Assembly: GCF_041770905.1 (NCBI RefSeq)
Contig: NZ_JBEUWX010000002.1
Span: 1,178,001 to 1,242,000 of the forward strand
DNA length: 64,000 nt
Reading direction: 5' to 3'
DNA from: Propionivibrio hellwigii
GTDB lineage: Bacteria; Pseudomonadota; Gammaproteobacteria; Burkholderiales; Rhodocyclaceae
Part shown: in pieces, positions 26,008 through 34,979 of the stretch
Layout of the letters: each line of letters opens with the position of its first letter
Numbering within the stretch: the stretch's first letter is position 1
Notes under the pieces: generated by a model
Told to the model about the DNA's origin: nothing
Seen by the model: only the letters and a program-made list of their open reading frames with translations
Databases searched by the model: none
Made by a program: the position numbers and the translations under genes

Positions 26008-27204
26008 ATGAGCTGCCTGGATTCCGCCCTGAATATCGAAGACCTGCGCCGCCTGGCGCATCGCCGTGTGCCCGCCTTTGCCATGGCCTATGTCGAAGCC
26101 GGCGCCGAAGACCGCGTGTCCCTGCAACATAACCGCGACGTTTTCCGGCGCTGGCAGTTCGTCCCCGATGCGCTGATCGACGCGGAACATCGCTCGCTGG
26201 GCGTCGATATTCTGGGCGCGCCGGCCGAGCGCCCGTTCATCGTCGCGCCGACCGGCTTTAACGGCATGCTCTATCACCGGGCGGATGTGCTGCTCGCCCA
26301 AGCCGCCGCTCAGGCCGGCATCCCTTTTACGCTGAGCACCATGTCCAACGCGGCGATGGAGGAGGTCGCCCAGGCCGCGCCCGGCCTGCGCTTCTGGTAT
26401 CAGCTCTATATGTTCAAGGATGCCGGCATCAACCGCGACCTGGTGCGCCGCGCCGACGCCGCGGGCAGCGAGGCGCTGGTCTTCACCGTCGACTGCCAGC
26501 ATTTCGGCAACCGAGAAAACGAGCGCCGCTACTTTCGCGGGCCGATGCAGCTGAGCCTGAAATCCATGCTGAATGCCGCCTGCCACCCCTCCTGGGCGGC
26601 CAACATTGTCGGCGGCGCGCGCGGCGTGCCCGGCTTTGGTAACCTCGCCGGCTACTTTTCGGCAGAAGACCGCGCCGGGCGCGGCTCACGCTTTATCGCC
26701 GAAAAACTGCATATGGGCCTGCGCTGGGCCGACCTCGAATGGCTGCGCGAGACCTGGCCGCGCAAGCTGGTCGTCAAAGGCATTCTCACCGCCGCCGATG
26801 CGCGCCGCGCCATTCGCCTCGGCGCCGACGCGGTTGTGCTAACCAACCACGGCGGCCGCCAGCTCGACGGCTGCGTTTCGCCGATGGACGTGCTGGAAGA
26901 GATCCACGCCGCCTGCGGCAACGAGGCGGAAATCTTTATCGACAGCGGCTTCCGACGCGGGACGGACATCGCCAAGGCGCTGGCGCTCGGCGCGCAGGCC
27001 GTCATGCTCGGACGGCCGCTGCTCTACGGCGCTGGCGCCGCCGGCCGCGCCGGCATCGACAAGGCGCTGGATATTCTCACCAGCGAGTTGAGCCGCACCC
27101 TCGCCCAGCTTGGCGTTGCGAACATCGCCGGGCTGGAAAAACGGCATGTGCGACGGCAACCATTCTTCCGGAGCGACGACACCTCGGGCGAAACCGGGCA
27201 GTAA
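26008..27204 (+). CDS. FMN-dependent alpha-hydroxy-acid oxidase/dehydrogenase
   Basis: A 398-residue TIM-barrel flavoenzyme of the LldD/glycolate oxidase/mandelate dehydrogenase family, oxidising an (S)-2-hydroxyacid to the 2-oxoacid. Visible sites are FIVAPTGFNGMLY (FMN binding), WYQLYMFKD (Tyr), VFTVDCQHFGNRENERR, the phosphate-binding Lys in KLVVKGILTAADA, the catalytic His and Arg in LTNHGGRQLD, and the FMN phosphate loop DSGFRRGTDIAKALALGA. The substrate cannot be told; lactate, mandelate or glycolate are options. No operon partner. Start at ATG 26008; the neighbourhood is repeat-rich. Confidence 0.88.
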   Translation: MSCLDSALNIEDLRRLAHRRVPAFAMAYVEAGAEDRVSLQHNRDVFRRWQFVPDALIDAEHRSLGVDILGAPAERPFIVAPTGFNGMLYHRADVLLAQAAAQAGIPFTLSTMSNAAMEEVAQAAPGLRFWYQLYMFKDAGINRDLVRRADAAGSEALVFTVDCQHFGNRENERRYFRGPMQLSLKSMLNAACHPSWAANIVGGARGVPGFGNLAGYFSAEDRAGRGSRFIAEKLHMGLRWADLEWLRETWPRKLVVKGILTAADARRAIRLGADAVVLTNHGGRQLDGCVSPMDVLEEIHAACGNEAEIFIDSGFRRGTDIAKALALGAQAVMLGRPLLYGAGAAGRAGIDKALDILTSELSRTLAQLGVANIAGLEKRHVRRQPFFRSDDTSGETGQ

Positions 27205-27540
27205 CGCTGAACGCCTCCTCCGATGCGCCGCGCAAGGCATCGCACTCTGGAAAGCGCCTTCATCCAGGCGCTTCCTGAAGCGCCGTTTTTGGTTCGACCG
27301 ATAACTTTGCCGGCGTTGCAACGGCGCTGGCTCTGCCACGACTGCTGCTCTTAGCCTGCCCGCCATTGACTATTCCCGGACGAAGCTCGGTCAAGCCGCC
27401 CAACGAAACCTCCGCCTACGGCCGGGCGCCTCTGCGGCGGCGGATAGCATGGATATGGCATGAGTATGAACACAGACGATGCGCCAACGCCTTGCCTGAC
27501 CCGCCGGACGACGGCAAGCATCCGGGCATCTAACGGTAAT
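27205..27540. other. Intergenic region, nothing recognised
   Basis: About 340 bases between the hydroxyacid oxidase and the IS481 relic. A short hairpin near 27267-27285 (CAGGCGCTTCCTGAAGCGCC) followed by GTTTTTG may be the terminator of the oxidase gene. Confidence 0.45.
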
Positions 27541-27898
27541 TTGCCAACACATCGTTCCCTGCAAAGCCGAACCGCGTAGCGGGAAGCCAGTGGCCGACCG
27601 CCGAGTAAGGCCGATGAAAGTTGTAACGAAGCATCTAAGGCGCGATCTCATCAGCGCGATGCGCTGATGAGGGGTAACGATAAGCATCGGCCCAATCGCG
27701 CAGCAGCATCTGGATGAACCGCCCAGCCCTGCCAGGGGTGCGTGGCGTCTAGGGCTGGGTGCAAAGGTGCGTGATCTCCAGGCGCGCCAGCCGCCTAGCA
27801 AAGCGCCATGACCGATAGGCTGCGCCATTGTCGGCCATGACCCGTTCTGTCTTTACGCCCAGGCTGCGGTCATCAGGCAGCGCCGCCATGCCTTGAGC
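27541..27898 (-). pseudogene. Decayed IS481-family transposase fragment
   Basis: The minus-strand frame reads like the C-terminal half of an IS481 integrase-type transposase: a catalytic-core DNGAAYRSWRFARRLARL, a RFIQMLLRDWADAYRY segment (compare RFIQTALREWAYA) and a YNFHRPYSAVGHWLP stretch (compare YNWHRPHGSIG). At least two in-frame stop codons interrupt it, after CTQP and after DEIAP, and the N-terminal half is missing. No terminal inverted repeats were found. It is a dead remnant between the 2-hydroxyacid oxidase and YhcC genes. Confidence 0.82.
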
Positions 27899-28054
27899 GG
27901 GCCGGGCTGCGTCTCAAAAGGCAGGATGCCCTAAAATACCCGCGCTGCCATACCCGTGCCGCGTATTCACCGAATCAAAATGACGCTTGCCCCCCTGCCC
28001 GCATCGTCCCGCCATCCGTCCGCTGCCGAGCGGGCGGTCACGCCGGAATCCGAT

Positions 28055-29056
28055 ATGCCGGGAATACCCGCCGATTTCCGCGGCCGTCGCTACCATGCTT
28101 ATAACGACTGGGCTAAAGCGCATCACGGCGGGCGACTGCAAAAGATTTCGCTCGACGCCGGCTTCACCTGCCCCAACCGAGACGGCACATTGGGGCGGGG
28201 CGGTTGCAGCTTCTGCAACAACGCCGGCTTTACGCCCAGCTACCTGCGCGAGCAGCGCGACATCCGCCGGCAGATCGACACCGGCATCGCCTTCATGCGC
28301 CGGCGTTACCCGGAGACGGCGGGGTTTCTCGCCTATTTCCAGAGCTATTCCAACACCTATGGCGATCTCGAACAGTTACGGCGGATGTACGGCGAAGCGC
28401 TGGCGCACCCGGACATCCGCGGCCTCGTCATCGGCACCCGCCCCGACTGTCTGCCGGATGCGACGCTGGATTATCTCGCCGATCTGGCGCGCGGACGGCC
28501 GGTCGAGCTGGAAATCGGCATCGAATCCTGCGATGACGCGGTGCTCGCGGCATGCCGGCGCGGCCATGATTTTGCCTGTAGCGCCGATGCCATCCGGCGT
28601 GCGGTGCAGCGCGGGCTATTCGTCACCGGCCACCTGCTGCTCGGCTTGCCGCTGGAGACGCCGGCCGGCCTGATCCAGGGCGCCCAGGCGCTGTCCCGCC
28701 TGCCGATCGACGCGCTGAAATTCCACCAGCTGCAAATCGTGCGCGGCACGCGGCTGGCCGTGCAATACCGGCGCGCGCCGGACAGCATCGCGTTGCTTTC
28801 GCCGCCCGCCTATCTCGACGCGGTAATCGATATGCTCGAATACCTGCCGCCGTCGGTCAAAATCCAGCGGCTAGGCAGCGAAGTGCCGCCCAAGCTGCGG
28901 CTCTCGCCCGACTGGGGCCTGCGCCTCTCGCGCTTCCCCGCCCTGCTGGAAGCGCGCCTGCGCGAACGTGGCACCTGGCAAGGCCGGCGTTTTCGGCAGG
29001 CGCCTGAGGAAAGCGCGGAAGGCGCAGGTGCGGCGCGTATGAAGAAAACGCCATAG
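28055..29056 (+). CDS. yhcC: TIGR01212 family radical SAM protein (YhcC-like)
   Basis: A 333-residue radical S-adenosylmethionine protein of unknown reaction. The 4Fe-4S cysteine motif is the long-spaced form of this family, CPNRDGTLGRGGCSFC, near residues 40-55. Other marks are YFQSYSNTYGD, the GTRPDCLPD segment, VELEIGIESCDD, TGHLLLGLPLET and FHQLQIVRGTRL. The ATG at 28055 (MPGIPADFRGRRYHAYNDW) was chosen from GGAA 8 bases upstream and family alignment; upstream in-frame starts at 27980 and 27956 exist. No functional neighbour. Confidence 0.9.
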   Translation: MPGIPADFRGRRYHAYNDWAKAHHGGRLQKISLDAGFTCPNRDGTLGRGGCSFCNNAGFTPSYLREQRDIRRQIDTGIAFMRRRYPETAGFLAYFQSYSNTYGDLEQLRRMYGEALAHPDIRGLVIGTRPDCLPDATLDYLADLARGRPVELEIGIESCDDAVLAACRRGHDFACSADAIRRAVQRGLFVTGHLLLGLPLETPAGLIQGAQALSRLPIDALKFHQLQIVRGTRLAVQYRRAPDSIALLSPPAYLDAVIDMLEYLPPSVKIQRLGSEVPPKLRLSPDWGLRLSRFPALLEARLRERGTWQGRRFRQAPEESAEGAGAARMKKTP

Positions 29057-29869
29057 TCCGAATTTGACGCGCGCGGGACGAGCGCAAGCCAAGGAAAACG
29101 AAGGTGCGCCGCCCGCTTCCTACCAAAGCGCGCCTGCCAGCCGCAGCGGAGTGAAATAATTTATCGGCCTGTGCTCCGCGTCCTTTGGGCGTTTCAGCCC
29201 GGCCGCCTCTGAAGCCCTTGTCAATCGAGCATTTGCCGGCAGGCAAGCTGGAAGTGCCCGTAAATACTTGGCCAGCGGATAGGCAGGCCGGAAACCCACG
29301 TAAACACTGGGCTGGCGGGCAGCCCTTCCGGAGATGCCCATTTTACGCGGGCTAGTGGGCACCCTGCCGACGGCAAATACCCGCCCCACTCGGACGCATG
29401 GCAAGTGGTTTTGCTGGCTTTTCCGGCGGAGCAGTTTTTCATCCGCCCAATCTCCCTGCCGGCAGATTGTGCGTGTTCGGATGCCAAGCGCGGGAAAATT
29501 CTCAAAGGCAAACCGCCGCCGGCCGTATGGGTCAGGCATGCGCCTGCCAGCCGCAGCGGAGTGAAATGATCCGTCGGCCTGTGCTCCGCGTATTTTGGGC
29601 GTTTCAGCCCGGTTGCCTCTGAAGCCCTTGTCAATCGGGCGTTTGCCGGCAGGCAGGCTGGAAGCGCCCATAAATACTGGGCTGGCAGATAGGCAGGCCG
29701 GAAACCCACGTAAACACTGGGCTGGCGGGCAGCCCATCCGGAGATGCCCGTTTTACGCGGGCTAGCGGGCACCCTGCCGACGGCAAATACCCGCCCCACT
29801 CGGACGCACGAAAAGTGGCTTGCCGGCTTTTCCGGCGAAGCGGTATCAGGCCGGCAGCCGCCGGCGCGG
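29057..29869. repeat. Tandem ~300-bp duplication with palindrome arrays
   Basis: Two near-identical blocks, about 29130-29420 and 29540-29845, are direct repeats roughly 410 bases apart. Each begins with CGCCTGCCAGCCGCAGCGGA, contains four to five GC-rich palindrome units, and ends in GACGGCAAATACCCGCCCCA. A third, more diverged copy lies at 3326-3565. The frames stay open by chance in GC-rich repeat DNA, and no protein is supported. Confidence 0.8.
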
Positions 29870-31009
29870 CTAGACCGTCCGCGACGCTTTGATGATGCGG
29901 CACAGACGGGCGGCGGCGGCTTCGATCAGCGCTTCGGCATCGTCGATGCATTCGGCGAGATGCATCGGTTTGTCGCAGATGCTCATCACGGCGTCGATGC
30001 CCTGCGCCAGAATTTCGTCCGCGCCTTCGCCCAGGCCGCCGGAAATGCAGAACACCGGCACGCGGTAACGCTTGGCGGCTTTGGCCACACCGACCGGCGC
30101 CTTGCCAAAAGCCGTCTGAAAATCGGTGCGCCCTTCGCCCGTCAGCACAAAAGCGGCGTCCTTGACCCGCGCATCGAAGCCGACGGCTTCCAGCACGATT
30201 TCCACGCCCGGCCGTAAAACCGCCGGTGTGAAGAAGCGCAGCCCCGCGCCCAGGCCGCCGGCCGCGCCGGCGCCGGGCGATTCGGCAATGGGCCGCCCCG
30301 TCGCCCGCTCGGCAATCTGCGCATAGTGCGCCAGCGCCGCATCCAGCTCGGCGACCATTTCCGGCGTCGCGCCCTTTTGCGGGCCGAAGACGGCCGATGC
30401 GCCGCGCGCGCCGCAAAGCGGATTGTCGACATCGCAGGCGACGACGATTTCCGCTTCCGCCAGACGCGGGTCGAGGCCCTCCAGATGGATCGTCGCCAGC
30501 CGGGCGAGCGCTGCGCCGCCTTCCGGCAGATCGTGCCCGGCGGCGTCGGTAAAGCGCGCCCCCAGTGCCCGCGCCATGCCCGCACCGCCGTCGTTGGTGG
30601 TGCTGCCGCCGATGCCGATGATGATTTTGCGCAGACCGGCATCGAGCGCGGCGCGGATCAGTTCGCCCGTACCCAGAGTCGTCGCCACGCGCGGATTGCG
30701 GCGATCGGGCGGAATCAGCGGCAACCCGGAAGCCGCCGCCATTTCGATGACTGCCGTCCGGCCATCGCCGAGCACGCCCCAGTGCGCCGTCAGCGCTTCG
30801 CCGAGCGGGCCGGTGACGCGCGCATGGCGCAGCTCGCCGTGCGTTGCCGCCACCAGCGCTTCGACCGTTCCTTCGCCGCCGTCGGCAATCGGCACCGGGT
30901 CGATAACCGCGTCGGGGAATATCCGTGCGATGCCGCGCTGCATGGCCGCCGCCACGCCCGGTGCGGAAACGCTGCCTTTGTATGAATCCGGCGCTACGAC
31001 GATACGCAT
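29870..31009 (-). CDS. glxK: Glycerate kinase (GlxK/GarK family)
   Basis: A 379-residue enzyme phosphorylating D-glycerate, usually to 2-phosphoglycerate, with ATP. It feeds glyoxylate, glucarate or sugar-acid breakdown into lower glycolysis. Family marks are the N-terminal APDSYKGS, PIADGGEGTVEAL, the GIGGSTTNDGGAGMARALG block, CDVDNPLCG and the C-terminal LTGEGRTDFQTAFGK. Three successive ATG codons follow GGGGGAG; the third (31009, MRIVVAPDSYKG) matches the family best. It follows the transketolase relic and lies next to the Entner-Doudoroff genes on the same strand. Confidence 0.94.
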   Translation of the reverse strand: MRIVVAPDSYKGSVSAPGVAAAMQRGIARIFPDAVIDPVPIADGGEGTVEALVAATHGELRHARVTGPLGEALTAHWGVLGDGRTAVIEMAAASGLPLIPPDRRNPRVATTLGTGELIRAALDAGLRKIIIGIGGSTTNDGGAGMARALGARFTDAAGHDLPEGGAALARLATIHLEGLDPRLAEAEIVVACDVDNPLCGARGASAVFGPQKGATPEMVAELDAALAHYAQIAERATGRPIAESPGAGAAGGLGAGLRFFTPAVLRPGVEIVLEAVGFDARVKDAAFVLTGEGRTDFQTAFGKAPVGVAKAAKRYRVPVFCISGGLGEGADEILAQGIDAVMSICDKPMHLAECIDDAEALIEAAAARLCRIIKASRTV

Positions 31010-31075
31010 CATCATCTCCCCCGTGAAACGAACGCCTGCACGAAGCGTTGAAAAAATCCGCCGCCGGTCAGTCCG

Positions 31076-31243
31076 TCAGCGTTTGCGGCGCAAGACTTTT
31101 TCCGCCTTGTCCGCAATATGCGCTGCCGACAGACCGTATTTCGCCAGCAGTTTCTCGTAGTCGCCCGACTCTGTAAAGGTATCCTCAATGCCGACAAATT
31201 CCTGCGGCACGGGGCAGTGTTTGACCAGCACTTCGGCGACCGT
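31076..31243 (-). pseudogene. Transketolase C-terminal fragment (relic)
   Basis: The minus strand encodes about 55 residues that match the extreme C terminus of a transketolase or its C-terminal subunit: TVAEVLVKHCPVPQEFVGI, then DTFTESGDYEKLLAKYGL and a terminal KAEKVLRRKR with a normal stop. Upstream of TVAEV the similarity stops abruptly, and no transketolase body is present. It is a gene remnant left by deletion between glxK and kdgK. Confidence 0.8.
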
Positions 31244-31564
31244 CTTTGACCATTGGCGACATGGCGGAAACTGACAACACGCATCCTACCTAAATTCCCT
31301 CAACCTAGCCGGTGCGGGCGGCGCCAGAGGGTTTAAGGAGGCCTTGTGTGCATGGTACCGTAATAAATAGATCCCGTTTCCCTTGACGAACCGCTCAAAG
31401 CTGCCAACGCCGAGCATCCGACCACGGATCATCACATGCCTGAATTTCAATATTGCAACTGGGGCGGTTCAGACGCTTCATCCGCCTGCGCATGGGTCGA
31501 TGCTGGCTTGAATGCATCGCCCGGCGGCAGCGAATTTTTACCGGAGCACAACAAAGCTCGCCCA
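31244..31564. other. Intergenic region upstream of the transketolase relic
   Basis: About 320 bases without a supportable gene or known repeat. Presumably this is where the missing body of the transketolase gene was deleted. Confidence 0.4.
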
Positions 31565-31590
31565 ACAAAAAGCCGCCCCACGGACGGCTT
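31565..31590 (-). terminator. Probable terminator of the kdgK operon
   Basis: Minus-strand stem AAGCCG/CGGCTT, extended by weaker pairs, is followed by TTTGTTGGG. It lies about 47 bases past the kdgK stop. Confidence 0.65.
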
Positions 31591-31636
31591 GTGCTGCTTG
31601 TTTATGGTGGCGCGGCGATGGCTGCCACCGGCCGCA

Positions 31637-32737
31637 TCAGCGGATTACCCGGGCGCCTTTGCCTTTCATCGCGGCTTCGACCTCCTCGACGCGCACCATC
31701 GATGTGTCGCCCGGCGTGGTCATAGCCAGTGCGCCGTGCGCCGCCCCATATTCCACGGCGGCCTGCGGGCCTTTGCCTTCCAGGAAACCGTAAGCCACAC
31801 CGGAGGCAAAACCGTCGCCGCCGCCCACGCGGTCATAAATTTCCAGATTGTCACGCTTCATCGACTCGTAAATTTTGCCGTCGAACCAGAGGATGGCCGA
31901 CCAGTCGTTGATCGATGCCGTTTTTGCGTTGCGCAGCGTCGTCGCCGCGACCTTGAAGTTGGGAAATTCGCCGACGGCCTTCTGGATCATTTTGGCGAAA
32001 GAGCTTGTTTCGATTTTCGTCAAATGCTCATCGGCGCCTTCGACCTCAAAGCCGAGGCAGGCCGTGAAATCTTCTTCATTACCGATCATCACGTCGACGT
32101 ACCTGGCAATTTCGCGGTTAACGCGCCGGGCGGCCTCCTTGCCGCCCTGGCTCGTCCACAGCGAGGCGCGGTAGTTGAGGTCATAGGCCACCACCGTGCC
32201 GTATTTTTTGGCGACCTGAACCGCTTCGATCACGGCTTCGGCCGTATTCGAGGCGAGCGCCGCAAAGATGCCGCCCGTATGGAACCAGCGCACGCCTTCT
32301 TCGCCAAAGATTTTTTCCCAATTGATCTCGCCGGGGCGAATCTGTGAGGCGGCGGAATTGCCGCGGTCAGAACAGCCGAGGGCCGGACGGATGCCAAACC
32401 CCTTTTCGGTGAAATTGAGACCGACGCGGGTGTTTTTACCCAGCCCGTCAAAATCACGCCAGATAACGTGGCGCATATCGACGCCGCCCTGCATGATCAA
32501 ATCTTCAAGCAGCCAGCCAAGGTCGTTCTTCGGAATGGCCGTCGCAACCATTGCGCGCTTGCCCCAGCATTTGCGCATGGCGCGGGCAACGTTGTATTCG
32601 CCGCCGCCTTCCCAGACCTGAAAGCTGCGGGCATTGCGCACGCGGCCAAACCCCGGATCGAAACGCAGCATGATTTCACCAAAGGCCGCACAATCCCATT
32701 GGGCATCGCCGGCGGGTTTGACGATGAGTTCGCTCAT
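31637..32737 (-). CDS. kdgK: 2-keto-3-deoxygluconate kinase (PfkB family)
   Basis: A 366-residue ribokinase-fold sugar kinase. It likely phosphorylates 2-dehydro-3-deoxy-D-gluconate to KDPG, the substrate of the aldolase encoded just upstream. Signatures are GEIMLRFDPG near residue 20, the sugar-binding GGGEYNVARAMRK, WFHTGGIFAAL, YDLNYRASLW and the catalytic DRVGGGDGFASGVAYGF with the Asp base. RBS AAAGGA precedes the ATG at 32737. It is longer than E. coli KdgK (309) but typical for this subgroup. It is the last gene of the kinase-aldolase pair. Confidence 0.9.
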   Translation of the reverse strand: MSELIVKPAGDAQWDCAAFGEIMLRFDPGFGRVRNARSFQVWEGGGEYNVARAMRKCWGKRAMVATAIPKNDLGWLLEDLIMQGGVDMRHVIWRDFDGLGKNTRVGLNFTEKGFGIRPALGCSDRGNSAASQIRPGEINWEKIFGEEGVRWFHTGGIFAALASNTAEAVIEAVQVAKKYGTVVAYDLNYRASLWTSQGGKEAARRVNREIARYVDVMIGNEEDFTACLGFEVEGADEHLTKIETSSFAKMIQKAVGEFPNFKVAATTLRNAKTASINDWSAILWFDGKIYESMKRDNLEIYDRVGGGDGFASGVAYGFLEGKGPQAAVEYGAAHGALAMTTPGDTSMVRVEEVEAAMKGKGARVIR

Positions 32738-32779
32738 GGAAAATCCTTTCTTTGCTCTCTTGGCTATTTTTGATCGGGC

Positions 32780-33466
32780 TTACTTACCGGCAAGCTCGGA
32801 CTTGATGCGGTTGACGAGGGCGATCGTCTTCCGGAAATTTTCCTCGATCCCCTGGTAATCCTTGGCTTCAAGCAGTTTTTTGGTGATGAGGTTGGAGCCA
32901 ATACCGCAAGCGACAATGCCGGCGCTAAACCATTTGCGCAGCGAATCTTCACTGGGATCGACACCGCCGGTGGGCATGATGCGCGTCCAGGGCATCGGCC
33001 CCATGACGCTCTTGACGAAATCCGGCCCGCCGACCGATGCGCCGGGAAATACCTTGATGATTTCACACCCCAGTTCCTGGGCATTGCCGATTTCCGTCGC
33101 CGAGCCACACCCTGGGCTGTAGGGGATACCACGCCGGTTACACAGCCGCGCCACTTCTGCATTGAGCATGGGGCCGACGACAAATTTTGCGCCATAGGCG
33201 ATATAAAGCCCCGCCGTCGGCGCATCGCACACCGAGCCGACGCCCATGATGACCGAAGGATCAGCCTTGGCGAAATGCCGCGTCACCCGCAGGAAAACGT
33301 CGGCAGCAAAATCCCCGCGATTGGTAAATTCGATGCATTTCGCCCCCCCATTGGCGCAGGCCTGGATGACGTTGATGCACACCTCTTCATCCGGATGATA
33401 GAACACGGGGATGACGCTTTGCTCAATAATCGCCGTCAATACGGCCAGTCTGTCTTTGGCTGCCAT
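32780..33466 (-). CDS. eda: KDPG aldolase (bifunctional 4-hydroxy-2-oxoglutarate/KDPG aldolase)
   Basis: A 228-residue class I aldolase that splits 2-keto-3-deoxy-6-phosphogluconate into pyruvate and glyceraldehyde 3-phosphate, the last step of the Entner-Doudoroff pathway. Motifs are GGAKCIEFTNRGDFA (catalytic Glu), GVGSVCDAPTAGLYIAYGAKFVVGP, the GIPYSPGCGSATEI segment, the Schiff-base Lys in CEIIKVFPGASVGG, and the phosphate-binding PTGGVDPS. RBS AGGAGAG precedes the ATG at 33466. It lies 42 bases before kdgK. Confidence 0.94.
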   Translation of the reverse strand: MAAKDRLAVLTAIIEQSVIPVFYHPDEEVCINVIQACANGGAKCIEFTNRGDFAADVFLRVTRHFAKADPSVIMGVGSVCDAPTAGLYIAYGAKFVVGPMLNAEVARLCNRRGIPYSPGCGSATEIGNAQELGCEIIKVFPGASVGGPDFVKSVMGPMPWTRIMPTGGVDPSEDSLRKWFSAGIVACGIGSNLITKKLLEAKDYQGIEENFRKTIALVNRIKSELAGK

Positions 33467-33577
33467 GTTTCTCTCCTGTCAATTTTCTGGTTTCAAGCAA
33501 CCGACATCGCTACGCGAGTCGCCCGCCCATCTATAGAAGCAGGCCGAAAGGCGCATCTCGGCACATGCGATAGCGTA

Positions 33578-34591
33578 TCAAAACACGCAGGTTACTTTCA
33601 GATATTTTTCCGGGTGTTCGGAAATATCAGCCACGATGGCAGGCGTTTCTGCCAGCGGGACGCTGCAAGTCAACAACGCGCCGACATCGATTTTGCCTTC
33701 GGCAATCAGACGCAGGCTTTCCGGAAACTGGCCGACACTGTTACGCGAACCGCGCACAGTCAGCTCTTTTTTGGTAAAGAGCGCCGTCGGCAAGGGAATT
33801 TCCGCCTTTGGCCAGCCGACCAGGGCGATATGACCGGCGTAGGAAACATAATCTAGGGCGCTGCGAATGGCCGGCGCAGCGCCAGAGCATTCGATGACGG
33901 CCTCGGCCATACGTCCCTGTGTCAGCGTCTGAATTGCCGCCAGAACATCGGCGCCGGCTGGGTTGAGCGTATGCGCCACGCCGAGCGCATGTGCGAGCGA
34001 CAATCGCGCATCAACCGGGTCAACGATGACCGGAATGGCGCCCAGCGTCAGCGCATACTGCGCCGCGAGCAGGCCGATCTGTCCGGCGCCCGTGATGACG
34101 ACATGTTGTCCAGCCTTGACTTCGGCCTGCCTGACCGCATGCATGGCAATGACCAGCGGTTCGGCCAGCGGCGCCAGATGCCACGGAATGCCCTCCGGCA
34201 CTTTGTGCAGCAAATGACGCGGATGCGAAATATATTCGGCCATGCCGCCGTCGATATGTACGCCGCGCACGGTCAGATGCTCACAACAGTTGGTATGGCC
34301 GATCGAACACGGATAACACTTTCCGCAGTAAACATAAGGTTCGATGATGACCCGTTCGCCGACCTTGAACAGCGTCTCGTCCGGCGCCACCTCGACCACC
34401 TCGCCGGCAACTTCGTGCCCGATGATGCGCGGATAAGACACCAAGGGATTCACGCCCTTGTAGGCGCCGATATCGGAACCGCAAATACCGGCGCTACGCA
34501 CGCGGATCAACACTTCGTCGCGGCCGCGCCGTTGCTCGGGCAGATCGACCAAGGCAATCTCGCCAGGAGCGCTGAGACAAACGGCTTTCAT
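33578..34591 (-). CDS. Zinc-binding alcohol dehydrogenase, L-gulonate/galactonate 5-dehydrogenase-like
   Basis: A 337-residue medium-chain dehydrogenase. It has the catalytic zinc site (CGSDIGAYKG Cys, GHEVAGEVVE His-Glu), the structural zinc lobe CGKCYPCSIGHTNCCEH, and NAD-binding GAGQIGLLAAQYALTLGA. Sequence style suggests a sugar-acid or polyol dehydrogenase such as LgoD or YjjN. Given kdgK and eda directly downstream, it probably feeds a sugar acid toward KDG. The true start is ATG 34591 (MKAVCLSAPG) with GAGGG upstream; the frame opens 100 codons earlier without similarity. It is divergent from zwf. Confidence 0.87.
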   Translation of the reverse strand: MKAVCLSAPGEIALVDLPEQRRGRDEVLIRVRSAGICGSDIGAYKGVNPLVSYPRIIGHEVAGEVVEVAPDETLFKVGERVIIEPYVYCGKCYPCSIGHTNCCEHLTVRGVHIDGGMAEYISHPRHLLHKVPEGIPWHLAPLAEPLVIAMHAVRQAEVKAGQHVVITGAGQIGLLAAQYALTLGAIPVIVDPVDARLSLAHALGVAHTLNPAGADVLAAIQTLTQGRMAEAVIECSGAAPAIRSALDYVSYAGHIALVGWPKAEIPLPTALFTKKELTVRGSRNSVGQFPESLRLIAEGKIDVGALLTCSVPLAETPAIVADISEHPEKYLKVTCVF

Positions 34592-34979
34592 GGTTTCCCT
34601 CACATCAAAAATTGGCCAGCACCTGCAATCCCACGAGCGCAGGGGACAAACGTTCACCAGCGCCAGCGGCGCGCCGAACACCGCACGAAACGGCAGAATT
34701 TTTCGCACGTCGCATACACCGATCCTGAGGCCGAACAGCTTACGTGCCGGAAACACGGTCATTCCCAAAGACAGCGTCATTGCTCCGGCCAACAGCCGGA
34801 AGGCCATCATATACCGAAATACGCCGAGCCGATGCCGAGAACACTGACCGCTGTCGCCCGAGGACGCGCCAGCCCCGGTATTCCGGCGCACGCCATTTCC
34901 CTGCGCAGCGGCATTGAGGTATTCTGCGCGGCGCGCTGTTCACGCTGGACAGACCGACTTGACGATTCAGGAAGACGAT
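34592..34979. other. Divergent promoter region between the dehydrogenase and zwf
   Basis: A 388-base spacer serving two divergent genes. No repeat of the window families and no clear gene are present. A palindrome or -35/-10 pair could not be called with confidence. Confidence 0.4.

Noticed and set aside
29120..30416. Several overlapping open frames of about 190-260 codons through the tandem duplication
   Set aside because: They translate palindrome repeats (recurring ARQPSVYVGFR-like text) and do not resemble any protein. The same text appears wherever the repeat occurs.
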